This document shows positions 29,973 to 35,361 of a DNA stretch of 35,361 nt, piece by piece. This DNA is from a bacterium (lineage in GTDB: Bacteria > Patescibacteriota > Patescibacteriia > UBA9934). The DNA is taken from positions 1-35,361 of the forward strand of contig JAGVNL010000033.1 in assembly GCA_020053275.1 (NCBI GenBank). Direction: 5' to 3'. The notes beneath the pieces are model-generated. The model saw only the letters and a list, made by a program, of their open reading frames with translations. It ran no database searches and was not told the DNA's origin. Position numbers and translations under genes: made by a program. Position 1 is the first letter of the stretch, and each line of letters starts with the position of its first letter.

Positions 29973-30777
29973 AAATTGATAATATCTTTTTTGCTCGCTG
30001 CCAACTAAAGATGGCAAGTGATAACATGACGACGCACCAGATTAATTGCGAAAGTAAGAGAGTCGGAAATTGCGTAGCGAAGTCGTTAGTGAAAGCGCGA
30101 GCGAATGAAATCATGGCGCCCATTGGCAGCCAAGTCGCCAGAAGTTTTAACCAGTCTGGGAAGAAGACGACTGGAACAATAGAACCGCCGAGGATCATGA
30201 CGCTTTTGTCAAAAATCCACATGACTGGTTCGGGGTCGTCAAGCCAAAACGAAGTGATGCCAATGAGTGAGAATGAGATTAAAGAGAGGAGAAAGCCAAA
30301 AAATCCGAGGCTGAGGAACTCTATGAGCCAGATGAAGGAAAAGCCGACTGGCGGCGCACCGGCCATGAGGAACAAGATGGTTGCGGAGATGGTGAGCGTC
30401 GAAATACAGACCCAAGTTTGGCGGCCGAGTCGTTTGCAAACTGAGAGCACGATGTAGTCAACTGGCTTATTTAAGATGCCCTCAACGCTGCCGTTCTTAA
30501 CATCTAAGGCGATATCGCGATAGATGTTGCGAACACCGGTTGACCAGTAAACTGTGTACATACCAATCGACCAGAGAGCCATTGATAGTGTGACGCCTTG
30601 AATTGATGGGCGAGCAGCGAAAGCAAAATGATAAACTGAAAATAAAGTTATGAGGGTAACGGCAATACCGCAGCAATTAGAAAAAATTGTAGCGTGATTA
30701 CTGGAGCTATCGCGCGCCGAGATTTTGCCAGCGACCCAGTATTTGCGAAGTTTGAGGAGACTACTTTTTAGCCCCAT
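29962..30777 (-). CDS. ABC-2 family permease (PF06182-like), subunit 1
   Basis: About 271 residues with six hydrophobic segments. GVRNIYRDIALDVKNGSVEGILNKPVDYIVLSVCKRLG matches the cytoplasmic loop of the same family as the following gene (cf. QGTFDSFLLSPRNLY), so the pair are paralogous half-transporters. ATG 30777 chosen over a TTG at 30813. Overlaps the ATPase gene by 17 bp. Confidence 0.85.
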   Translation of the reverse strand: MGLKSSLLKLRKYWVAGKISARDSSSNHATIFSNCCGIAVTLITLFSVYHFAFAARPSIQGVTLSMALWSIGMYTVYWSTGVRNIYRDIALDVKNGSVEGILNKPVDYIVLSVCKRLGRQTWVCISTLTISATILFLMAGAPPVGFSFIWLIEFLSLGFFGFLLSLISFSLIGITSFWLDDPEPVMWIFDKSVMILGGSIVPVVFFPDWLKLLATWLPMGAMISFARAFTNDFATQFPTLLLSQLIWCVVMLSLAIFSWQRAKKILSIYGG

Positions 30778-31585
30778 AAATATCTTGAATAATTTCTTCG
30801 AGACTCGGTTCAACGGCGACCATTTTTACGGGGCGATGGGCAAAGTAGTCCTTTTTGAGGGCGTCGGTAGATTCGTCGACCACAATGCGGCCGTGATTGA
30901 CGACCATGGTACGAGTACAGAGTGCTTCAATGTCGCCAACATCGTGACTGGTGAGGAAAAGCGTTACACCCTCCTCACGATTGATGCGGCCGAGGACTTC
31001 GCGTAAGGATTTTTTGGCGACGATGTCGAGGCCGATGGTGGGCTCGTCGAGGAAGATTATTTCTGGCTTGTGAATGAGAGCGACGGCGATTTCTGCGCGC
31101 ATGCGTTGGCCGAGGGAGAGTTTGCGGACGGGCCTGTCAACAAATTCAGCGAGGTCAAAGAGGCCTATCAGTTCTTTTTGACGACGCCTGACGGTAGCTG
31201 GCGAGAGTTCGTAGATAGCGCCGAAGAGTTCGAAGCTATCGCGGACGGGAAGATTCGGCACGAGTTGGGAGCGTTGACCGAAGAGCGTGCCAATGCGGAA
31301 GGCGAGCTCACGGCGATTCTTGTATGGGTGGAGGCCGGCCACTGTCATCTCCCCAGAGGTTGGATAGAGGATGCCGGTGAGCATTTTGATAGTAGTAGAT
31401 TTGCCCGCGCCATTCGGGCCGATGAAGGCCACGGCTTGACCTTCGGGCACGGTGAAGCTGATGTTATCTACAGCCGTAATGACCTCTTTTTCGGGGCGAA
31501 GAAAGTTGCGGAGGCGGCCTTGAGTTGGCTGACGAATGGCCAAACTGAAGGTTTTGACGAGATTTTCGACGATGATGGCGGTCAT
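30761..31585 (-). CDS. ABC transporter ATP-binding protein
   Basis: 274 residues. Walker A GPNGAGKST, Q-loop near LFGQRSQLV, signature LSLGQRMRAEIA, Walker B EIIFLDEPTIGLD, H-loop LTSHDV. It drives the two ABC-2 permeases encoded downstream. First gene of the operon. On the minus strand TGC-TATAAT (31600-31595) ends nine bases before the ATG, so the mRNA is predicted to be leaderless. Confidence 0.95.
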   Translation of the reverse strand: MTAIIVENLVKTFSLAIRQPTQGRLRNFLRPEKEVITAVDNISFTVPEGQAVAFIGPNGAGKSTTIKMLTGILYPTSGEMTVAGLHPYKNRRELAFRIGTLFGQRSQLVPNLPVRDSFELFGAIYELSPATVRRRQKELIGLFDLAEFVDRPVRKLSLGQRMRAEIAVALIHKPEIIFLDEPTIGLDIVAKKSLREVLGRINREEGVTLFLTSHDVGDIEALCTRTMVVNHGRIVVDESTDALKKDYFAHRPVKMVAVEPSLEEIIQDIYGAKK

Positions 31586-31594
31586 AATGAGGAG

Positions 31595-31603
31595 ATTATA
31601 GCA
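31595..31603 (-). promoter_or_regulatory. Extended -10 promoter of the ABC operon
   Basis: TGCTATAAT on the minus strand; start predicted within a few bases of ATG 31585. Confidence 0.55.
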
Positions 31604-31619
31604 TGACTGGCGCTGCTAA

Positions 31620-31673
31620 GCACTGACAGTGCCTAGTATATGCTAGGCATGCCTAAAGAGGCTAATTTTAGCC
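31620..31673. repeat. Three adjacent palindromes in a divergent gap
   Basis: GCACT-GAC-AGTGC (31620-31632), TGCCTAG-TATATG-CTAGGCA (31630-31649) and GGCTAA-TT-TTAGCC (31660-31673). Confidence 0.7.
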
Positions 31674-31692
31674 AAGTTTGGAGTTATCAACA

Positions 31693-31721
31693 TTGACAAA
31701 ATTGTGTTTTTGTGGTATATT
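31693..31721 (+). promoter_or_regulatory. Promoter of the lipoprotein gene block
   Basis: TTGACA (31693-31698), 17 bases, TATATT (31716-31721). It is AT-rich and of host type, directly ahead of the GC-rich block. Confidence 0.75.
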
Positions 31722-31796
31722 TGTTGGTCATGAGCATCCCGCTCCTCTGACGGTTTTGCCACTCGAACCGGCCCTTAAATGGGTTTGGAGTCAATC

Positions 31797-32154
31797 ATGA
31801 ATATCACCACCCCCGCAGCTTTCAAGGCGGAGCTGCTCGATCGTCCGTTCGCCAAGTTCGATGTCGGACTCGTCCTCATCGACGCCGCTCGCTACACGAT
31901 GGAGGTCGTCTTCGGTAGCAAGTACATCGGCGCGTTGACCGAGTACTGCGACTTGGATCGTGGGGAGGTCACGCAGGGCTACGACTCTGTCACCATCACC
32001 GGCTTGCCCGAGCTGTCGAATGCGGAGATGATGAAGATCGCGCGCCGAGGTCTGGCCCAAGGCTCACCTGGTGTGGACTGCCTGCGGCTGCTGCTGCAGC
32101 TTCCAGAACTTCCGCGAAGGCTGGCCCGACGCCGTGCCCAAGCGACAGGAGTAG
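31797..32154 (+). pseudogene. Small cysteine-containing protein, frameshifted
   Basis: ATG 31797 has GGAG a few bases upstream. The frame is clearly coding with G/C third bases to about 32040 (MNITTPAAFKAELLDRP, YTMEVVFGSKYIGALTEYC). Past 32046 the G/C-third-base signal moves to another frame reading AEVWPKAHLVWTACGCCCSF and ending at TAG 32152-32154; the original frame runs on to 32237 with poor codon choice. The intact product would be about 118 residues. No family recognised. Frameshift, sequencing error or recoding cannot be told apart here. Confidence 0.55.
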
Positions 32155-32209
32155 ACATTGGTGATCCGACGCGTTCACCACTCCCCTGCGGATTTATTCG
32201 CGGGGGCCA

Positions 32210-32260
32210 TTCATTGCTCATGAGCTACGACTCGTGAACAGCGAATGGCAAATCCTTGCC
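32210..32260 (+). repeat. Conserved intergenic double-hairpin module, copy 1
   Basis: TTCATTG, CATGAGC-n4-ACTCGTG, CAGCGAAT, then GGCAA-ATCC-TTGCC. Lies between a GC-rich hairpin (CCCCTGCG...CGCGGGG) and the Shine-Dalgarno of the next gene. Confidence 0.7.
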
Positions 32261-32293
32261 ATGATACGAACCACCACGAAAAAAGAGGTCAAC

Positions 32294-32995
32294 ATGCGTT
32301 TCATTTCATTCCTGTCCGTTCTCGCGCTCACCAGCGGCTGCTCCACCCTGGAGTGGTATGACGAGTCGCCCTTCCCGGACGACGAGGTCGGCTGCGACAC
32401 TGACAGCGAGGCCGATGACACGGCGGACACCGACACCGCGATCGAGGATTCTGGTGACACGGCCGGGGACACCGCCGTAGTCCCGAGCTGCGAGTTCGTC
32501 GTCAACACCATGGACGGCGAGCAGACCATGGGTAACACGCTCACCATCGAGCTCCCCCAGCAGTTCCAGACCGGGCCCTACGCCGACCTGCTCGACGAGG
32601 TGCCAGTGCTCGGCCTCGGCTTCACGGCCGATGACGCTGGCTGCGAGAGCCTGACCGTGCAGAGCATGATCCTGTTCGCCATCTTCACCGACATGGCGGA
32701 CACGGACTGGGAGCCGTCTGCCTTGTGGGCGACGAATGCCAGCGGCGAGTACATCGGTTCTGCGTTCCTCGATGTAACTGGTGTGATGTACGCCGCGTTC
32801 AGCTCCGACTTCACGCTCGAGCCCGGCGTCACCCAGGGGATCTACTTCTACGCAGATCTCGAGGGTGCGAGCCGTGAGCTGGACGACCAGGTCAAGTTCG
32901 ACCTGTACCCCACCTCTGTACGGGTTGAGGACGAGCGGGGCAACTCACATATCCTCGTCCACGACGGCTACACCAACGGTACCGTGAGCTTCTAG
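32294..32995 (+). CDS. Asp/Thr-rich lipoprotein, paralogue 1
   Basis: 233 residues. Lipoprotein signal MRFISFLSVLALTSGC with Cys16 as the lipid site. A low-complexity linker of Asp, Thr, Glu and Ala repeats follows (DTDSEADDTADTDTAIEDSG), then a beta-rich globular domain beginning at CEFVVNTM, with a possible disulfide (CEFV, GCESL). ATG 32294 is supported by GAGGTCAAC just upstream. The domain resembles that of the next gene (LGFTADDAGCESLTVQ vs WFGVTADPCGDIEVIV, both continuing W/E-ALW). Surface-exposed role likely. Codon use is G/C-ending, unlike the genes to its left. Confidence 0.85.
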   Translation: MRFISFLSVLALTSGCSTLEWYDESPFPDDEVGCDTDSEADDTADTDTAIEDSGDTAGDTAVVPSCEFVVNTMDGEQTMGNTLTIELPQQFQTGPYADLLDEVPVLGLGFTADDAGCESLTVQSMILFAIFTDMADTDWEPSALWATNASGEYIGSAFLDVTGVMYAAFSSDFTLEPGVTQGIYFYADLEGASRELDDQVKFDLYPTSVRVEDERGNSHILVHDGYTNGTVSF

Positions 32996-33024
32996 TCGCC
33001 CCCGGTGAGCCTCCCCCACTCACC

Positions 33025-33055
33025 ACCTCCGGCAGTGCACCTCGTGTGCTGCCGG
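33025..33055 (+). terminator. Hairpin after lipoprotein 1
   Basis: CCGGCAGTGCAC-CTC-GTGTGCTGCCGG, near-perfect; no T run, so termination is uncertain. Confidence 0.45.
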
Positions 33056-33059
33056 ACCC

Positions 33060-33111
33060 TTCATTGAACATGAGCCTGGCTCGTGCGCAGCGAAGGGGTC
33101 AATTCCGCCCC
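33060..33111 (+). repeat. Conserved intergenic double-hairpin module, copy 2
   Basis: TTCATTGAA-CATGAGC-CTG-GCTCGTG-CGCAGCGAA, then GGGG-TCAATTCCG-CCCC. Confidence 0.7.
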
Positions 33112-33154
33112 GATGGTTACGATAACCAACCACCCCACCAAAACGAGGTCAACC

Positions 33155-33937
33155 ATGTTCTCATTTTCCATCCTGTCCGTTCTCATGCTCGCAGCCTGCT
33201 CCGACTACCAGCTCAACTCCGAGCGTGAGGTGCGCCGGCCCGCGGGCGTCGACGAGGACACTGGCAGCTACATCGTGGACACGAACGAGGACGACTCGGA
33301 TGTGCCGAGCGAGGAGACTGGTGACACCGCTGAAGTGCTAGCCGAAGACACTGGCCTTGAGCCTGACGGCGAGTGCGGCTTCCACATCCAGAACGGCCCC
33401 ATGGACGAGGCCTTCGTCCAGTCCTACCCGACCTACTCGCTACAGACGGAGGAGGTGGACACCCTCGTCCCCAGTGAGCAACTCCAGCTCTGGTTCGGCG
33501 TCACAGCCGACCCGTGCGGAGACATCGAGGTCATCGTCCTCCAGTACGCCATCTCGGACTGGGAGAATGGTGCCTTGTGGCTCATGCCGGTCTACAATGA
33601 GGAGGCGAACATGTACGACCCAAGTGATGAGTTCGTCTTCGATGCCACGCCCCCGAACGGCGTCGTCCCTGACAAAGAGCTTCACTTCACCTGGTCGGAT
33701 GGCTTCTGGCCACTCGGTTACGACTTCACGGGCGAGATGGACACCGTCCTTATCGCAGCTGGAGAGACCAAGTGGCTCGTCTACGAGTTCCCACACACGG
33801 AGCTCGCGCCCGTTGGCACCATCGCCGACCTCATGCTCTCGACCATCATCTGGCGGGACATTGGTACCGAGCAGGAAGTGCAGGGCTGGAACGATGGCCA
33901 CACGGATATGTGGACGACGGTACAGTTCGTCGAGTAG
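33155..33937 (+). CDS. Asp/Thr-rich lipoprotein, paralogue 2
   Basis: 260 residues. Signal MFSFSILSVLMLAACSD with a lipobox LAAC. The acidic linker (DEDTGSYIVDTNEDDSD, EETGDTAEVLAEDTGLEPD) and the globular domain starting CGFHIQNG parallel the previous gene, so the two arose by duplication. ATG 33155 is preferred over the upstream frame start because GAGGTCAACC precedes it exactly as in the paralogue. Such (Asp-Thr)-rich stalks are common on lipoproteins of Myxococcota-like bacteria; that comparison is an impression. Confidence 0.85.
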   Translation: MFSFSILSVLMLAACSDYQLNSEREVRRPAGVDEDTGSYIVDTNEDDSDVPSEETGDTAEVLAEDTGLEPDGECGFHIQNGPMDEAFVQSYPTYSLQTEEVDTLVPSEQLQLWFGVTADPCGDIEVIVLQYAISDWENGALWLMPVYNEEANMYDPSDEFVFDATPPNGVVPDKELHFTWSDGFWPLGYDFTGEMDTVLIAAGETKWLVYEFPHTELAPVGTIADLMLSTIIWRDIGTEQEVQGWNDGHTDMWTTVQFVE

Positions 33938-33946
33938 CGTCCCCCG

Positions 33947-34015
33947 GCTGGCACTCCCCTCACGGGTTTGAGTGCCAGCCACTCCCCCGTAGTAGACGCA
34001 AAGCGTCACTACGGG
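33947..34015 (+). terminator. Two strong hairpins after lipoprotein 2
   Basis: GGCTGGCACTC...GAGTGCCAGCC is an 11-bp perfect stem; CCCCGTAGT-A-GACGC-AAA-GCGTC-ACTACGGGG follows. No U tract. Confidence 0.55.
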
Positions 34016-34021
34016 GTTCCC

Positions 34022-34073
34022 TTCATTGAACATGAGCTATGGCTCGTGCGCAGCGCAGGGTAAATCCTTGCCC
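34022..34073 (+). repeat. Conserved intergenic double-hairpin module, copy 3
   Basis: TTCATTGAA-CATGAGC-TATG-GCTCGTG-CGCAGCGCA, then GGGTAA-ATCC-TTGCCC. Confidence 0.7.
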
Positions 34074-34120
34074 AATAGTCAATGTCGACCAACAACTGGC
34101 CACAAGGCTAGGAGTCAATC

Positions 34121-34792
34121 GTGTTCAAACACATCTTCAGCTGCCTGCTAGGCTGCTTCATTTTCTTCTTTGTTGCCTGCGCTAAGGAAGATTTCATTGA
34201 TGAGGTGACTGAGGCGGCACCCTTCGTCCCATGGCGGCCGGCAGAGGAAATTATCCTCGACTGCCCATGGCTCTCGCAGCAATTCGCCGAGGTGACGGAG
34301 GAGAATCCATCGACCCTCAACTGCGGACCGACATCGGTCGTGATGGCAGCGGCCTGCATCGACGGCTTCACGCCAGAGACGCAGGACATTGTGGATGTCA
34401 TCACCTGGATGGAAGAGAACATCGACGACTACAACTATGGATCGGTCACCAATGCGCTCCAGCTCAGCGACACGATGAGTTGGTACTACGACATCACGGC
34501 ACGGCCATTCAAGGATTCCTACGAGCCGCTCAGCCTCCAAGACATCTATGGTGCCCTGGAAGATAGCGACCCAACGCTCGTCTTCACCTCCTGGCAGGGT
34601 GACAATGAAACCGATGTGATGACCAGCGGCAGCGCGCATGCAATGCTGATTGTGGGAATGAACCAGAAGTATGTCGTGGTGAACGACCCTGGTCCTTGGG
34701 ATGCGGATTTCGGCGCGTACCACGAGTACACCATCGAGTCATTCCAACAGAGGTGGCTGAGCGATGCTGGTGTGCGCTTTCTAGTAGAGTAG
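34121..34792 (+). CDS. C39-like papain-fold cysteine peptidase lipoprotein
   Basis: 223 residues, GTG start with AGGAG upstream (GGAGTCAATC, shared with the first gene of the block). Lipoprotein signal ending FFFVAC. The catalytic triad of the peptidase C39_2 family is visible: Cys in NCGPTSVVMAAA, His in GSAHAMLIVGM, Asn/Asp in VVNDPGPWDADFG. Likely acts outside the membrane on peptides or cell-wall material. Codon use is less extreme than that of the two preceding genes. Confidence 0.85.
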   Translation: MFKHIFSCLLGCFIFFFVACAKEDFIDEVTEAAPFVPWRPAEEIILDCPWLSQQFAEVTEENPSTLNCGPTSVVMAAACIDGFTPETQDIVDVITWMEENIDDYNYGSVTNALQLSDTMSWYYDITARPFKDSYEPLSLQDIYGALEDSDPTLVFTSWQGDNETDVMTSGSAHAMLIVGMNQKYVVVNDPGPWDADFGAYHEYTIESFQQRWLSDAGVRFLVE

Positions 34793-34898
34793 TCCCCTCG
34801 GTCGGGCGAGAATTAATACCTCTCGTTCGGCCACCCTGCGCACTCAAGCAGACAAGACGCCACCCGGGCGACCTGTCTCCTGGGTGCGCGTTTTGTTT

Positions 34899-34943
34899 GG
34901 TCTACCTCTGGGGTATACGCTCGAGGTAGACCACTTATCCACA
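34899..34943. repeat. DnaA-box plus hairpin repeat, copy 2 (inverted)
   Basis: GGTCTACCTC (34899-34908) and GAGGTAGACC (34923-34932) flank TGGGGTATACGCTC; a consensus DnaA box TTATCCACA is at 34935-34943. The reverse complement aligns with 23440-23488 through TGTGGATAAGT and GTCTACCTC. Confidence 0.75.
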
Positions 34944-35029
34944 GTCAGAGTGTTTGACACTGGTTGGGTGGCGTGGTGGAATATAGATAACTCTGGTGTG
35001 GCTTCGACGAGCCATCCTCCGGGTACCGT

Positions 35030-35080
35030 AAAGAGACTCCCCATTACCTTATTTGTAATGGCGGAGTCTCTTTATTTTCT
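35030..35080 (+). terminator. Strong rho-independent terminator
   Basis: AAAGAGACTCC-C-CCATTAC and GTAATGG-C-GGAGTCTCTTT form an 18-bp stem with one mismatch, followed by TTTATTTTCT. The transcript it ends is not clear. Confidence 0.8.
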
Positions 35081-35097
35081 ATCATCCCGGGCCGATA

Positions 35098-35172
35098 GGG
35101 GCTTGTAGTGGTAATGGTAGCCATCCCAGAGTTGGTACCTGGGGGTACGGGTTCAATTCCCCTTGAATATAG
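35098..35172 (+). pseudogene. tRNA-like sequence with TGG in anticodon position, degenerate
   Basis: GTGG-TAATGGTAG-CCAT could be a D-arm, CCAGA-GTTGGTA-CCTGG an anticodon arm (U33 present, anticodon TGG, one mismatch) and ACGGG-TTCAATT-CCCCT a T-arm (one mismatch). The acceptor strands GGGCTTG and TGAATAT do not pair and no CCA follows. It resembles a tRNA-Pro remnant or chance. Confidence 0.3.
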
Positions 35173-35361
35173 ACTTTCCAAACGCCAAGGCATTTTTACG
35201 GATAAAACTGGTGGGTTGCCAAACCTTTTTAGGCTAAAAGTCCCTTTGTTTTAAGCTAATTCTGGTAGGTTCAAGGATTTATAGCACCACTTTGTGACCT
35301 TTTAAGGAGGAGGCGGTTTAGAGCCTGGTTCGGGGTTGAGTAGTTTAGCTTCTTTCTAGGC

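Larger units (their letters stand above)
34793..35361. other. 569-bp region without a confident gene
   Basis: Contains hairpins after the peptidase gene (GGTCGGGCGAG...CTCGTTCGGCC; ACCCGGG...CCTGGGT-GCGCGTTTTG, a plausible terminator near 34862-34895), the second DnaA-box/hairpin repeat, a strong terminator and a tRNA-like sequence. From 35175 to the window end I see nothing recognisable. Confidence 0.5.

Noticed and set aside
33357-33971. 204-codon serine/arginine-rich frame overlapping lipoprotein 2
   Set aside because: A shadow of the GC-rich real frame; composition is dominated by Ser, Arg and Pro, and it has no start signal.
31722-34793. Integron cassette array
   Set aside because: Repeated hairpin spacers between single genes suggest it, but no attC core sites (GTTRRRY/RYYYAAC) or integron integrase were seen; left as a cassette-like array of unknown origin.
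31722-34793. Assembly chimera explaining the GC shift
   Set aside because: Not excluded, but the right flank carries a repeat (DnaA box plus GTCTACCTC hairpin) shared with 23.4 kb, and the block is preceded by an AT-rich host-type promoter, so one continuous genome is more likely.

Overview
The window looks like a chromosomal segment of a Patescibacteria (Candidate Phyla Radiation) bacterium. The evidence is compact, tightly packed core genes, many with no Shine-Dalgarno and promoters only a few bases from the start codon; a short archaeal-type aspartyl-tRNA synthetase; and the overall gene set. TGA is used as an ordinary stop (pth, dprA), so this is not one of the UGA-recoded lineages. The lineage call is inference; no rRNA is present to test it.

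Layout. 1-5.3 kb, plus strand: end of an unknown gene, then pth-dprA-folC (stop/start overlaps) and topA. 5.3-8.4 kb: a possible small RNA, an NYN-domain RNase (minus), and a long RelA/SpoT enzyme (plus) whose stop overlaps that of parB. 7.5-10.0 kb, minus: parA-parB and a MntA/HepT type VII toxin-antitoxin pair. 10.0-10.65 kb: a CAT-anticodon tRNA, a duplicated tRNA 3' end enclosing a structured segment, a 120-nt hairpin repeat, and tRNA-Leu(CAA).

10.62-19.87 kb is a roughly 9.2-kb integrative element inserted in tRNA-Leu: a 29-bp copy of the tRNA 3' end lies at the far boundary, the integrase abuts the tRNA, and paired arm-type sites lie near both ends. Its left half carries integrase, excisionase-like HTH, a replisome-organizer-like protein, a DUF5659-like protein and an unknown protein. 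Its right half is cargo: two membrane proteins preceded by a structured attenuator-like RNA, a stand-alone RelA/SpoT-type nucleotide synthetase, a short RNA that can fold as an H-type pseudoknot and ends in a terminator, a GHKL ATPase, a HEPN-motif protein and a zinc-motif protein. This synthetase / pseudoknot RNA / GHKL / HEPN cluster is the best candidate for an undescribed conflict or defence system.

19.9-31.6 kb is again core, nearly all minus strand: tRNA-fMet, a decayed small locus, a small multidrug export-family protein, D-Ala-D-Ala carboxypeptidase, scpB-scpA, aspS, asnS and a second NYN protein preceded by three perfect palindromes and a T-box riboswitch, then recO, ruvX, a DUF7282-like membrane protein and a three-gene ABC-2 exporter. 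The T-box bulge matches a tRNA with discriminator G, as expected for Asn or Asp, and asnS-aspS lie downstream.

31.7-34.9 kb is a visibly GC-rich foreign-looking block of four plus-strand genes (one frameshifted, two paralogous Asp/Thr-rich lipoproteins, one C39-like papain-fold lipoprotein). All have Shine-Dalgarno sequences and conserved double-hairpin spacers upstream. The last 0.5 kb holds a DnaA-box/hairpin repeat, a strong terminator and a degenerate tRNA-like sequence. Several repeat families recur across the window, including a 26-bp palindrome translated in the same frame in two proteins.
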